A stretch of DNA of 64,000 nucleotides from Lucifuga dentata (Eukaryota > Chordata > Actinopteri > Ophidiiformes > Bythitidae): assembly GCA_014773175.1 (NCBI GenBank), contig VXCM01002579.1, positions 46,492 to 110,491 of the forward strand, read 5' to 3'. The position numbers and the translations under genes were made by a program. Of the stretch, positions 1-12,500 are shown in pieces. The notes beneath the pieces were generated by a model. It saw nothing but the letters and a program-made list of their open reading frames with translations, had not been told where the DNA came from and ran no database searches. Numbering within the stretch: position 1 is the stretch's first letter; every line of letters starts with the position of its first letter.

Positions 1-597
1 AACCTGGGCGGGTCTTCAGAAACCTGGGCAGGCCACCCAAGTTTCGCCTATGTATGGGAAACTGCCTGTTCTAAACAGTGAAGGGCACGTCTGCCCCACA
101 ACTTAAAACATTCTGTGTGGTTTACAGAAAGTGATTATGGATAAATCTGTCCCACCTTTAATACAATTAACCTATAATTGTCATCTTAAGTTTTTCTACC
201 AATTATCTGGCATAATTTCTAGTGTTGTAAGACCAAATCTTGGTTTGGACTCTAAATTTATTGCTGCCATCTTAAAAAGTAAAAGGCCGTTAATATTTCA
301 TACGACCTCCATTGGTAACGATGCAGCTCTGTTTGGGTGGGAGGTCAGGAGATCAATACGTAGATGCTGATTGTTAACGGTTCACAGCCCGTTCGACACA
401 TCACTTCCTGATGGGACACACCAGCTTCAAGTAGACCAACAGCTCGATTCCAATCTGCATCAGTTAGTCGGAGCATTTGAAGGAGTAATTCAAGAAAACT
501 TAGAAAAGCCTTGAAGTTTTTTTTTTTTTTATTTATTCCTAAGGACTCAAATTATGATCCTGAGCAGTATTTATAACCATCTATCTATCTATATATA
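1..597. other. intergenic, nothing recognised
   Basis: No coding signal or recognisable repeat apart from a poly-T run near 517-530 and a short CTAT/TA simple repeat next to the Tc1 insertion. The 79-codon open frame at 131-370 has no recognisable domain. Confidence 0.5.
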
Positions 598-2039
598 CAC
601 TGAACAAAAATATAAATGGAACACTTGTCAATGTCAAAGATTTTACTGAGTTCAAAGGTAAATCAGTCAACTGAAATAGATTAAGCTCATATCTATTGAT
701 TTTGTGTGACTGGGGATACAGATATGCACTTGTTAGTCACAGGTTCCCCAAAAAAGAAGACATCATGAAATGAAAAGAGTACCAATCAGTATCTGTGTGA
801 CCACCATTTGCCACATGCAATGCAACACATCTCCTTTGCATTGAATTGATCAAACTGTTGATTGTAGCCTTTGGAATATTCTCCCACTCCTCTTCAATAG
901 CTGTACGAAGTTGTAGGATATTGGTGTGCCAGTCCATAGCATCCCAAGCATGTCAATGGGTGACATGTCTGGTGAGTATGCAGGGACATTTTCAGTTTCA
1001 AGGAATTGTGTACAGATCCTTGCAACATGATGCCGTGTATTGTCATTGTATTGAAACATGAGGTGATGGCGGTGGATAAATGGCAGCAGTGGGCTTCAGG
1101 ATCTCATCACAATATCTCTGTGCATTTAAATTGCCATGGATAAAATGCACTTGAGTTCATTGCTCATAGGATATGTCTGCCCATACCAACACCTCACCAC
1201 CACCACGGGTCACTCTGTTCACAATGTTGACATCAGCAAACTGCTCACCCACCCCACACGAGTGATGCACGCTGCCTGCCATCTCCCCTGTACAGCTGAA
1301 ACTGTGATTCATCGGTGAAGAGGACCATTTCCAGTGTGCCAATGGTCATCAAAGGTGAGCTCTTGTCCACTCACATCGATTTTGATGTCAAACTACAGAC
1401 AAATCTAGATCCCGGTGAGGTCGTCGAGCACAGATGAACTTCCCTGAGGCGATTTCTGACAGTTTGTGCAGAATTTCTTTGGTTGTGTAAACTAACTGTT
1501 CCATCTGCTGTCTTTGTGGCTGGTCTCAGACAATCCCGCAGGTGAAGAAGTAGGATGTGGTGGTCCTGGGCTGGCATGGTTACACATGGTCTGCGGTTGT
1601 GAAGCCCGTTGGATGAACTTCCAAAATCTCTGAAACGATGCTGAAGGTGGCTTATGGTGGCACCCATTACTCTGGCAACAGCTCTACAGGACATTCCTGT
1701 AGTCTGCATGCCAATTGCATGACTTCTTAACTCTTGAGGCATCTGGTATGGTGCTGAACAACAAAAAACTCAACATTTTTGGGTGGCCTTTTATTGGCCC
1801 CATCATAAGGAACACCTGTGTAGTGTTCATGGCTTTTAATCAGCATCTTGATATGCCACACCTGTGCAGGAGATAGAATATCTTGACAAAGGAGAAATGC
1901 TAGCTAACAGTGACAAACAAATTTGTGGGCAAAATTTGAGAGATCTTTGAACACATAGAATAAATCTCTGAGGTATTATTTAAACAAAATGAAAATGGCT
2001 GCAAAAACAAAAGTGTTGCGTTTATATTTTTGTTCAGTA
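598..2039 (-). mobile_element. Tc1/mariner-superfamily DNA transposon, decayed copy
   Basis: Terminal inverted repeats are visible: the left end reads ACTGAACAAAAATATAAA after a TA, and the right end is its complement TTTATATTTTTGTTCAGT before TATA. The outermost base is mismatched. TA flanks both ends, as expected for Tc1/mariner. The length of about 1.44 kb is normal for a Tc1 element. The interior codes for a broken transposase on the minus strand, so the copy cannot move by itself. The family assignment rests on the TIRs, the TA target and the transposase motifs. Confidence 0.9.
770..1742 (-). pseudogene. Tc1-like transposase pseudogene
   Basis: Reading the minus strand, a start at 1742 opens a 123-codon frame resembling the N-terminal helix-turn-helix region of Tc1 transposases (MPQELRSHAIGMQTTGMSCR, then a second DNA-binding segment). 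The homology then passes through several frames and stops. A later segment at about 850-1059 holds the characteristic late motif YSPDMSPID, close to the usual YSPDLNPIE of the DDE catalytic domain but with aspartate where the family normally has glutamate. The frameshifts and stops show an inactive relic. No other gene overlaps it. Confidence 0.85.
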
Positions 2040-3014
2040 TACATATACACACACCTGCATGTATATGCGCTCTTTCTCTCTCTCATTATTAGACTGATTT
2101 AACAAAATTGAGGTGATGCCCTCGCACTCAAGAATAACATTTAGGCGAATGACATCACAAGTGGCAATTAAGAGCATTTCTGAGTAAGGATAATTTTGTG
2201 CAATTGAATATAATTATCTGGTATCATTATTCAATACTGATTAGAATTATACAGCATTCGGGGCTGAAATATTGCATTATCCTTTGAGACCAAATGGAAA
2301 GAAATGAAAATGTGTAGGCAGAGAAGAAAGGAGAGTGAAATATGAGATACCACGCTGATTGCAGGCAATCTTTAGGATTAATACTATGGGCTTTAAATTG
2401 GTTGCCTTAAGAACACTTTTTAAAATACAGCGTTCACAATGTGTTATCATTAGAGTAACACTTTCAACTCCGGCTTATTGAGAAAAGCTATCCAGAAACT
2501 CACTAAAGACAAAATGCAGGCAGCAATTGCGGCCTTCAAATCAAGCTGCTGAGACTTAAACCTTCATTCACCTTCTCAAATCACACGGGAACGCTGTGGT
2601 TTACCGAGATCTTACATCAAAAGCAAAGGCCTGGCTTACTGGTTTTACTGGGGTCAAGTAAGTTGAAATTGCAGGCTTTTATCCACTATATTGGCCTGTA
2701 GGTGTTATTTGCAGCTGTTGATAGCAGGTACATCCACACAGTCATTCTCCTGCAGCTCAGCATAGTGCGTGTGGAGTCGATGCCAATTCACACCTCTTAG
2801 CTTTGTGGTTACAGCCAAGCCATGGATGCTTTTCTTACTGTCCTTCATTAAATTGTGTTAGTATCCAGCTTTTCCCCAGCCTGAAAGACAACTAAACTCT
2901 AACACAACACACCATCTCACCTTGCAATAAAAACTCACTCATCACCCTGAGACCAACTACCATAAATGCTCTATAAGTGGCCAGGCCTTTATTTACCTCA
3001 ACTGTGGATAAACT
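2040..3014. other. intergenic, nothing recognised
   Basis: AT-rich DNA with short CT and CA simple runs next to the Tc1 element. No exon, ORF or repeat structure is recognised. Confidence 0.4.
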
Positions 3015-3316
3015 CCACATAAAGCCAGAAATCTGTGTTCGTCTGTGGCACCAATATTCCTAGAACCCGGTACTGTATGAAGTTGATATTCGGCAGGTTT
3101 ATTGCTCAGGACCCAAGGATGTGCAGCATCACATGCAAAGTTGTTTGGATGAGTGGTTCTCAAATTGAGCTGTGGCAGGTAAAAATTAGTCCGCACAGCA
3201 GGATACGTCTGGGCACAGCAGCAATATGCTCTGTGCCACGCACACCTATGGCAGGCTGTAGTGCACACCATAAAGTCCAGCCCAGTCCGAACAGGCATGT
3301 TTTCAATGACTAGTTA
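3015..3316 (+). repeat. interspersed repeat, unknown family (copy A)
   Basis: About 300 bp that reappears twice at 14645-15303. Shared landmarks in order: TCTGTGGCACCAATAT, GAACCCgGTACTGTATGAAG, GTTGTTTGGATGAG, GAGCTGTGgCAGGTAAAAA, a GGCACAGCAG segment, TATGGCAGGCT, CACACCATAAAGTCCAGCCC and a terminal CACTAGT-like end. No protein domain is recognised, and the small ORFs within it do not hold between copies. It is probably non-autonomous; its class is not determined. Confidence 0.75.
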
Positions 3317-6300
3317 GAAAAAATTTTGAATAATAGTTGCTTTGCCCCTTAGCTTGTCTTTTAAAAAGTGTAATTTTAGTCAGTGTTTCCCTTGCATCCT
3401 TGAACAAAAGTTGTCAATAAATGTTTCATAAAACACTCACTGATAAACTTGCGCTGGTTTTGAGGACTCAGTCACATAGAGAATAAAGGCTGAAATCTGT
3501 GCCAGGAATTTTCTGTCACTCTACGCTCTAGATCAGATTCTCTAATCTCATTACTCTCAGACAGGCAGAAGGATTTAGATTTTATCCTGTGGCTGAATCA
3601 GTGATGACTGACTGATGTTAAATTCACCACCTACTTTACTCCCCGCAGCTTAAGCTCATTCATTCACTATCAGCTTCCATCAGAAGTGCTGAGCTCTGCT
3701 GTGATGAACGGCTCTGCTCGTTTCTGCTCTGAGCCAATGAGCTGTAGATATTATGATACAAGTTATCAAGACAAATAAAAATTGTGGTGAGTAAAAAAAG
3801 GCTACGTTCCTTTCTGAAATTTAATATTTTACAAATCCTTGTTGCCTCACTAAAGAAGCAAATTTGGAACTGGATCTTGAATTTTTTTTTCCTTCAAGGT
3901 AGCATATTTGTTAACATTTTTGTCCTATTTCTTGATAATTAAGACATCAATCAATCTTAATGAAAACAAACTCATGCATGTGAATCCTATGATCGACTAA
4001 CAACAGGTGCCATTTAGCGCAGATCCAAACATTAATCCAGATCAGGAGGATATAAATACTGTATATGCTCGGACAGAGGACTCGTGGATGAGCGCCGTCT
4101 GTTATTCATATGCAAAACTGTTGCTTTGGTAACTGATGAGAAACAGGGACATTGTTGCCTGTACCTTGATTATAAGTAAACACATTCAAAGATGTAATTG
4201 CTGCTGAATTGAATATAGTCCCAAAAGAAGACCTGCGTTTATAGAAACATTTTTGCAACCGTGTCTATATAAGGCTGTGTAATTATTAGCAAAAGGTAAA
4301 GCATCGATTTTTAAGGTGGGTATATCGCTTGAATATTTGATCTTGAAAGATTAAGAGATTTTACAAAATCTCTTTATCTGAGAGATTTTACAAAAGCTGA
4401 AATAGGGTTTTATCCTTTGGGAAATGGTCGTCAGTAAAGGAATATGTATGAAAATTGAATATAATAGGTTCAAACATGGAAACATGGCCAGTATTGGTCC
4501 TTTAACCACAACCAAGACTGACTATTTTCTCAGTCTCCCCTGTGTTTTCTTGAAGGAGTTCTTTTGTCGTCTCACACACAGAGCTCCCACTGTAAAGAAT
4601 GAGCCTGAAAATGCTCTTAGTCAGGGTGCAAATTACATGAAAGTTGGGAGGGGGCTCGGCTCCCCCAATAAGACTAGATTCCCCCGACAACGATGTTTTG
4701 GAAATTTCAGGTGGTTCTCAAAAAAATGTGGGAATAAAAGTAAAAAAATCTTAAATCCTGTTGATAATTTTGATGAATTATATAACATTTGCAAATGACT
4801 CAATGCTAACTGAACTAAAAACTCAGACAGCATGAGCAGACTGGCAGATTTTTTTTTTCTCCAGTTGTTTTCAGCAGTAACTTTTACAAAGGTGAAGAGA
4901 AAACAAAGTAGTACGTTACAAAATTTGGGGCTTACAAAACAAACGATGTGATGAGTAAGCAGCATGTTGGGCGACCAGAAGTCTCTGCTAGCTCAAATGC
5001 TGCTCTGCTGAGACTGGAGCCACCTTGGCTCCAAACTCCTGTGGGTTAAGGCCAGTCATTTATTTATCTGTGCTAATTTACATTTGATTGACATGAACAT
5101 TTTGTAATTTCTTGCGATTTTTCAATGCTGTTGTGTGTTTGCCCAACAGTGCAAAAAATGCCCCCATGCTGACCTCGAATGTCAAAATTAAGTTATAACC
5201 ATAATAAATGTGGTATGCTTCATTTTTTATGAGGGAGTCTGTCCTTGTAGAAGAGGATATGCAGAAAGAAGTGATAGAGGCATAAAGGAGGACTAATAAA
5301 GAAGATAATGGAGAAGAATGAGGGAAAAAAAACTTAGATAAAACTGAATGTGATAACAATGATGAAGGCCTTCAGCTGAAATGTATTGGTTTGTTGTACT
5401 TAATATGACAAGTACTGCTGTGTGTCGTCTCTCACACCAATTAATTTCAGACAAAATTATCACGAGATATGATATGAAATATAAGATGGATATTTCATTC
5501 ATATGTCTTCTTACAAGACAGCTCCAGCACGTCCACAAAAAATAAAAAAAAAGGTCTTAAGCCGCAATGCTGACGTCAGTTTTGATGTTTTTATCCTTTT
5601 ATATTTTTGTTTTGGCATTTTTAATCTTGGTGTGGCTGTAAGCTGGTATACATTATTTCCTGATGGATTCATCCCATGCGTGTTTCATGGTATCCCTATC
5701 GTTTATGTTGACCTTCACTACTATCATGGGTGTGTGTGTGTGTCTGTGTGTTTTGTGTGGTACAAGCGTTCCTGCACCCAAATACCTCAACAAGGGTGCA
5801 AATCCAGCTGAGATGTTTTATCTAAGAGGAGCTATAGAATGGAGTTCTGACAGTTTATCATTATTTATAAAACACATGGCTATAAGCTCTTATTGCCCAG
5901 AAGGAAGGAGGGAGACGGGTTAGGGTTAGGGTTAGGGTTAGGGTTATGTAGACTGTAATGAGTAGCCAAAACTGCCCTGCTGAGACCAAAATGCATATTT
6001 AACATCACATTTGGGTCCGTTCTGATGCATTACCATGCATTATGATCATGCTTTCATTCCAAAGTTATGAGAGTCATTTTTTTTCTTCTGGATTCTGATT
6101 TTCTCTTTACTTAAATGATCCACACCAGAAAAGAGCAAGCTTAGCATGTTTGTTAAGCTTGTATGAAGTATTTACAACCTTTACTTATGATAACTTACTT
6201 TTAACTTATTGCATTTGCATATAATTTTGCTGGTTAATAGAAAATTAAATTGTGAAGTGATAGTTCATGCAGAAAACTAAAACAAGGCCAAACCTCAATA

Positions 6301-6611
6301 TAAAACTATTCATGGAAATTATACTTCAAATGAAAAAGAGTGATTAAATCTGTGACATTTCTGAAAATCTGCCTATTTTTATGCTGTATACCATTTATTT
6401 CAATAACATCTAGATACAGCAGCAAAAACTGACTTTTATTGTGTAATTTAATTCCACAAAACCAGATTGACAAAGATCCAACAAAACAGAACAAAACAAT
6501 CACAGTAGAGAATCAGAATCAGCACTTATGAAATGTGCAGGATTTTCCTGGTGGCTTACAGACATTCACTGCAACACACAGCTAGAAATCAATTACGCGT
6601 TTCTCCATGTA
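3317..6611. other. intergenic, no gene recognised
   Basis: AT-rich intergenic DNA with small unrelated ORFs that show no recognisable domain. The only structured item seen is the telomere-like tract at 5917-5946; a short TG run lies near 5730. Confidence 0.45.
5917..5946 (+). repeat. short interstitial telomeric repeat
   Basis: Five perfect tandem units of GGGTTA, the vertebrate telomere hexamer (TTAGGG register), preceded by GGAGAC and followed by TGTAGAC. It is far from any obvious chromosome end because conserved genes follow on the same sequence. Such tracts are usually attributed to telomerase-mediated break repair or old fusions. Confidence 0.9.
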
Positions 6612-6688
6612 GCACAGATGTAATTATGATATGTACGATATGATGTACGATGTCATATCGGACAAACTATAAATAATTACATCTGTGC
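6612..6688. repeat. short inverted repeat
   Basis: Perfect 16-bp arms, GCACAGATGTAATTAT at 6612-6627 and its complement at 6673-6688. The 45-bp spacer is itself partly palindromic (GATATG...CATATC). It could be a very small MITE or a cruciform-prone site. No transcript evidence is visible. Confidence 0.7.
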
Positions 6689-7141
6689 ATGCATACATCT
6701 GTACATGCATTCAGACAGTATGGGCTCTACTACAGTGAACCATAGAGAGCAAAGTTAAGAAATGAAAATAAATTGAAAGAAATTATTTGTGAGATTTTTG
6801 GTTTAAAGTCTGACTATCTTACAACGCAGCACAATAATTTAGAGCAACATTGATGCCATTTTAAATACTAAGATTAAAAGTTTAAATACTACATATGCTG
6901 CATTATACATCATTAAGTGGATAATTCAGTACATGATGTAATGAAATCAGCAGAAACAGGTGTGCACATATTTTCTGGAATATGATCATACAGAAATTTT
7001 GGAGAACTTAAATATAAAATTATTTTATCATCACCTCTTCAGCTGATAATACAATAAACAAAATGCTAAATTGACTTGGATTTGTGGGGGTGGGNGGGGG
7101 TGGGGGACAGTGTAAGTGAGACGATCCTTACATCATCAGGA

Positions 7142-8179
7142 TAGGGGCTGTCACGATATCAGATTTTCACTACATGATTATTGTGACCAAAAGAATTAAA
7201 TGTCTATAGAAAATTTAAAAAATAAACAAAATAATAATGCTATCAATCAAATTCATCTTTAACTTTGTTCTACAATTTGTCTCTATTTTGGCAAATGAAT
7301 TACACTCAAAATATGAGTGGAGGGAGGTGGAGAGAGTCTGGAACCATAACCATATAAAAGCTACAAAAACAGCAATTATACTTAATGGAGAGTGTAATGG
7401 CAACCAGATGAACTGATAAAAGATCCACAAGGCCTAACATCTGCCAACAATACAATGTCAACTGAAATAAAATCACTTACGGGGAGCAGGTTTGTGTGTG
7501 AGACGCAGCTGACAACTAACTACTCTGTTGTACTCTGATTTAATGTCCGCTTACCACGTCCTTGTCCTTACATGATTGTTTCCTCTTTCCTCTTTTTTCA
7601 CAATCTCTGTCTATGGCAAGTTTTTATGAAGGAAGACGAGCAGACAACCAGGACAATGCCATGATAATTTAGCTTTAACAACACAATTAACACGTTAATG
7701 TAGCATTTCCCATTTCAGGGTTAGCAAGCTAACTGCTACTTACTCTCTCTATCATGGCGAAATCTGCAGGATGATGGAGGTGAAGGTGGGTGAACAGGTT
7801 GGTGGTATCGCCCCCTTTTACAGTTACTGTCGATCGGCATTTCCTTCAGACTGGGGCATCTACCAACACTCTGTCTTTTATACAGAATTCAAAAAACTTC
7901 CACACTAGCAAGCTAACTTTTTTTGGGTTAGGGTAGAGCGTCTGGCTGTCGTCTATCATCTCCTCACACGTGATTTTGCGCGGCAGTAGTAGCCACACCA
8001 GCTAGCTAGTTATTGGGCATTGGGGGAGGGAGACAAAGCGAGAACAGAAAGAAACAGAAATGATTTGAGGAGCTGGATTATTTACACGATATTATCATAT
8101 GTGTATTATTAATATGATATCAATTTCATTTTTTTAATATCACGGTTATCGTCAATACCGGTATATCACGACACCCCTA
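7142..8179 (-). mobile_element. internally deleted hAT transposon, family 1, with 8-bp TSD
   Basis: The ends are TAGGGGCTGTCACGATAT and the complement of GTAGGGGTGTCGTGATAT, giving an imperfect TIR of about 17 bp of the hAT type. The flanks carry an exact 8-bp target duplication, CATCAGGA at 7134-7141 and 8180-8187, diagnostic of hAT elements. On the minus strand, near 7770-7860, a decayed BED zinc finger can be read (DTTNLFTHLH preceded by a stop where the first CxxC cysteine should be). The rest of the transposase is missing, so it is non-autonomous. A related copy lies inverted at 17384-18258. Confidence 0.93.
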
Positions 8180-8626
8180 CATCAGGACGTAAAATCAACC
8201 AGTCATAAATGCAATGAATCTCTCTAGATGACTAAAAGTATGCTTCTGCCTTCATCCGTAATTACACTGCAGCAACAGCTTCAGATAATAAGAATGAAAC
8301 TTTCATCTGGCAGCCTAAAATAAATCAGAAACTGTGCAGCAGCTGTGTTAGAGGCCAATCCACAGATCCTTCATTCAACACCTGAGGCAAGACAAGCGCA
8401 CAATGAAAATACACAGACAGTCTGTTAGGCCCCCAAACACACACACACACACACGAAAGTGGACCTGAATCAGTGAACTATATTGTGCTGACCTCCAGAC
8501 ATCCAGACGTTTGAAAACGGCATCATATTAACATGCTTCAATGTCTTCAATGTCTTAATACTCAGCTTTACATCCTTGTTGTTTTTCCTCATTCAGCCAC
8601 GTTGCCATTTGGTAGAAGTTTGAGTT
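8180..8626. other. intergenic, nothing recognised
   Basis: Apart from the hAT target duplication at its left edge and a short CA run near 8438, no feature is seen. Confidence 0.4.
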
Positions 8627-8673
8627 GTTCAGTTTTCTGTGCACTAAAACACATTTTAGTGCACAGACTGAAC
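8627..8673. repeat. hairpin-forming inverted repeat
   Basis: GTTCAGT-TTT-CTGTGCACTAAAA (8627-8649) pairs with TTTTAGTGCACAGACTGAAC (8654-8673) around a 4-nt loop, with a single 3-nt bulge. It lies just outside the larger foldback element at 8683-9403 and may be part of the same insertion. Confidence 0.8.
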
Positions 8674-8682
8674 GCAAACAAA

Positions 8683-9403
8683 GCAGAATCTGTCAATATG
8701 CAAAGAATAATTCCAGTTAAATCTGTGTATCATTCGTTCTTTTCATATCCATTTACGAATCCAAAATCAGAAAACGAAAAAACAATTTGTTATTTTGTTA
8801 TTCATTTACAAAACTAACAAATAAAAAAAAAACAAATAATGACTGTTTTTCATACTTCCAATTTTATGCTCAAATCAAAAATAGAAAATGAGAAAACGGG
8901 GCCACGGACCGGACTTGATTTTGATATTTAAGCTTTCTGAATTTTTATTTTTATTTTTAGTAATATTAATAACAACGTACTGCATTTTATTTAATTAATT
9001 GAACAGATGAAACTGCAATATCTGAAAGATTCTGCCAACATTTTCTGTCATTTCATCCTCCTTGAGAATTCTGCATTTATTTCCTCTGAACGAGAAGAAA
9101 TTCTCCATGATCATCCATTCTAGCAAAACACGAAATGCTAGCAATGTGGAATTAAGCTAACAATTCGCTAACTTCCGCGTCCAATTCGGTAAGCTTAAAT
9201 GTCAAAAGCAAATTCGGTCAGTGGCCCCGTTTTCTCATTTTCTAGTTTTAACTTGAGCATAAAATCAAAAGTATGAAAAAGATGTATTTATTTATTTATT
9301 TATTTATTTATTAATGTTGGATTTGTAAATGTATATGAAAAGAACGAATGTTACACAAATTAATTTCGTTTTGTTTTTCCTCCACATGTCAAATTCTCTC
9401 TGC
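8683..9403. mobile_element. foldback-type element with long inverted arms
   Basis: The left arm at about 8683-8945 is mirrored by the right arm at about 9183-9403. Matching blocks include CATTCGTTCTTTTCATAT against ATATGAAAAGAACGAATG, and GAGAAAACGGGGCCAC against GTGGCCCCGTTTTCTC. The right arm also carries a TTTA simple repeat. The arms are over 200 bp each with a central spacer of about 235 bp and no coding content. This is a non-autonomous DNA transposon or foldback element; its superfamily is unclear because I see no clean target duplication. Confidence 0.8.
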
Positions 9404-11515
9404 AGACATCAGAACGGGACCGAGATTTTCATTCTGAAGTAACTGATGAGGTGAAACTGTTCAAAATTTTCAACTGTTGGGCATTTATCATAAATCCCTT
9501 TCATAATCTCTCTTTGCCTCCTTTGCCTGCATTGGTTAAGTTGTGGTTTCAGCTATTGTACTTTGTGCCATAGTGTCTGCTGAATCAAGTTGAAAACAGT
9601 TTTTAAATGCAATTTCAATATATATAGATATACTGTATATAATATGTATAAGAATTACAAGCAACCCAACAGAGAAAAGATGCATCTATCTCAGATGGAG
9701 ACTGAAAAGAAGAAATACACTTAAAGAGAAGATGAAGGATTAAAGCTGGCAGATACCAGAGAAATTGACAGAAATAGTATTTAAGACTGCAAGCTGAAAA
9801 CGCTTCACATTTTCACGCCATTTTTATTTTTTAAAGATACCAGCAAGATGGGGACAAAGATGAAAGAGCAGGTTTTCTCTTAATCACACAGCAATTTTCT
9901 CTGCATGAGGAGTGAAAGTGAGCCAGCAGAAGAGTGGGGAAGATCTAAGGAATTTAAAGTTTTTACCATCTGTAAACAAGCTCGGAGCAAAGGGCCAGAC
10001 CCAGAAATTGAATTNNNNNNNNNNNNNNNNNNNNNNNNNNCCCCCCCCCCCAACCAGGGAGAGAAAAGTAGACAGCAGGTGTGGTTTTTATGCTATCTGA
10101 TGTATGGATGCTCGACTACCAACAGCCTCAGTGAAAAACGATCATGAAACCATGGGAACACTGACGTACTGAAATGACAGTAAAAAAAAAAATTTTTTTA
10201 AATTAACGTTGAATAAAATAAGAATTTACCATAACTGTGGGGAAATTCTTCATGAGGTTCTGTGTGTGACTGTTGACCGCAGATAAACTGTGTGTCTTTG
10301 TTGTCATTTTCAGCAAATTCCCACAAACCCTGCTGTCATCATGCAAACTCAACTAAATAAACCAGCTGCCAACGTCAGCATAAGAAGACAAACAGGATGT
10401 GAATATTGAGGCCAGTAAAGAAGTTTTTTTTTTGTTGTTGTTGTTTTTTTTTCCACAGTGGCAGCTTCTGTCATTACTCACCGTATGAGAAAAGTCAGTC
10501 CTGAGTGCCTTCTGCATTGTGCTAAATGCTAATTAACAGCTGTCTTGCAGAGCATGTTGCTGAAGATTACGACTATAAAATCACTGCAAACAGCTTAGAA
10601 ACCTGTTAAAAATGAGCTTTCCTCCCAAATAAGCTGCAAGAGATTCAGATTCTGTTTTTAGTTTGTCCACCTGTTGTCTTTTACGTCAGAATTTGCTTCT
10701 GAATGCTTGTGTGGCTCATTTAAATCTGCTGAAGCTAAATAGCATCATTCTAGTGTTGCTCTGTGACACGTACAAGATATCCACCTACTCCTGGTGTAAA
10801 ATGGGTAATTTAATCCTTTTTTGGGTGTGTTACACTGCTGAACCACTCCAACTGTATTTTTCTTTTCTTTCTTTTTTTTTCTTTCTGATTTTGATTACCC
10901 CTCTGTCACCGTGGGAACAATGTTAAGTCTCATATATATAGGATTCCCACTTTCAAACCTTGAATAACATGTCAGCCTGCCTGTGTGTGGACCATGTGAT
11001 GGAACTGTAGACGCAAAGATGTAAGCTATTCACATTTCATAATTTTCATCCTGCTTTTTTGCTACCTGCTTGTCACTTTTAAAGTCTAGCAATTCAAAAG
11101 ATCTGCAAAAAGCATTGTGGTTCATCAAACAAAACATTACCTTGCATCATTTTTGTCACTGCAGGGCCATCTAGAATCCAATTTAAAGTTCAATTTAAAA
11201 GTTTCAGCAGGGGAGCAAACTGCCTGAAATATAGTTTTTTGGGGTTTTTTTTTTTTTTACTTTTCTCATGAAAGTTGCAAAGGTGACTTACAAAGGTCAT
11301 ACTTCCATAGAGAGAAAGTCAATGTTCTTTGACTGCTCAGGTTCAAAAACAGACAACAACATACAGGCTATGACGCACACATCACACACATATGCAACAC
11401 GTACAACACATGCTATCACTGTCAAAACATATTAGAAGCATCTCCTGAACATACAGCACTTATAAGGAGGATTAGGTTCAGCAGTACTTGAAAGCAGCTG
11501 TCATATACTTTACGC
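9404..11515. other. intergenic with assembly gap, no gene recognised
   Basis: AT-rich DNA with poly-T/TTG runs near 10425-10452, a poly-T near 11251, and the 26-N gap at 10015-10040. The frame at 9905-10147 runs through the gap and is not credible as a gene. Confidence 0.4.
10015..10040. other. assembly gap (26 N)
   Basis: Run of N followed by a poly-C stretch. Sequence unknown. Confidence 0.99.
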
Positions 11516-11798
11516 TAGGGCTGGGCGATAAATCGATTAGTTCGATTTTATGTTTTGGTGCAATGTGCAAAATGGCTGAATCACAAAATTGATTTTTTTT
11601 TTTTTTTAATTAATCTCTCTAATATCTAACTATTTTTAACAGGGGAAATGCAGCAGTGGGTTGCTCTCCTTCAAACAAGCATGTTTTGTGTGTTAAACTA
11701 CCAATCAGTCGTCCATCACGTTCATTGATACCATGCCCATGAAGTTTTCAGCAGGTCAGACGTGCTGTCAAGATGCCAACAAACACTTGGACTGAAAA

Positions 11799-11830
11799 TA
11801 CTACTACTACTACTACTGCTACTACTACTG

Positions 11831-11871
<41 letters not shown>

Positions 11872-12500
11872 TTTATTTATATAGCACCTTTAAAAACAGA
11901 GTTTACAAAGTGCTTTGACAGACAAAGCAGTACAATATAACAGCAGAAAGCCAAACAGACAGGCAAAACAAGAGCAGGACAAAATGCAGGTAAAATTCAG
12001 TTAAAAGAAGGACACAAATAATAGGCAAGGGAATAGGTAAAAACTAAAGTAGTAAATAAAAAGTAAAAAATTAAAATAAAAGCAATAAAACACTAATAAA
12101 CAAATAAACAATAAATAAATAAATACAGATAAGACAATAAAGGCAATGAAAGGACAGTAAAGGGACGACATCACAGAAAAGCAAGTCTATAAAAATGGGT
12201 TTTAAGAAGAGATTTAAAAGAAGCCACTGAATCTGCGAGCCTTNAAAGCAAGTCTATAAAAATGGGTTTTAAGAAGAGATTTAAAAGAAGCCACTGAATC
12301 TGCGAGCCTTGTCTCCTCAGGCAGGTCGTTCCAAAGTCGAGGGACCCTGATGGCAAAAGCATGGTCGCTTTTGGATTTCAGCCTCGACTTTGGAACAGCC
12401 AGAAGGGTCCCCACCCGCGAATCTAAGGCTGCAAACTGGCTCATATGGAGTCAATAATTCAGTAATGTAAGACGGAGCCAGAGTTAATAAAATCCACAAG
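11799..12500 (-). mobile_element. 5'-truncated L2-like LINE fragment nested in the hAT
   Basis: Read on the minus strand, about 12490-12180 encodes the C-terminal end of an L2/CR1-clade ORF2: LAPSYITELLTPYEP in one frame, then after a frameshift RVPRLWNDLPEETR and FKSLLKTHFYRLAF. This is followed by the typical 3' tail (GTGCTATATAAATAAAG in minus-strand sense) and ends in (ATT)n plus (AGT)n simple repeats at 11799-11870. It is 5' truncated and frameshifted, hence dead. Inserting into the hAT dates it as the younger of the two. Confidence 0.85.
12178..12310. other. 66-bp assembly duplication around a single N
   Basis: Bases 12178-12243 and 12245-12310 are identical and separated by one N at 12244. 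It matches five other such joins in the window and is best read as two overlapping contig ends placed side by side. Confidence 0.85.

Noticed and set aside
9905..10147. Frame across the 26-N gap
   Set aside because: Runs through unknown bases and a poly-C; no domain.
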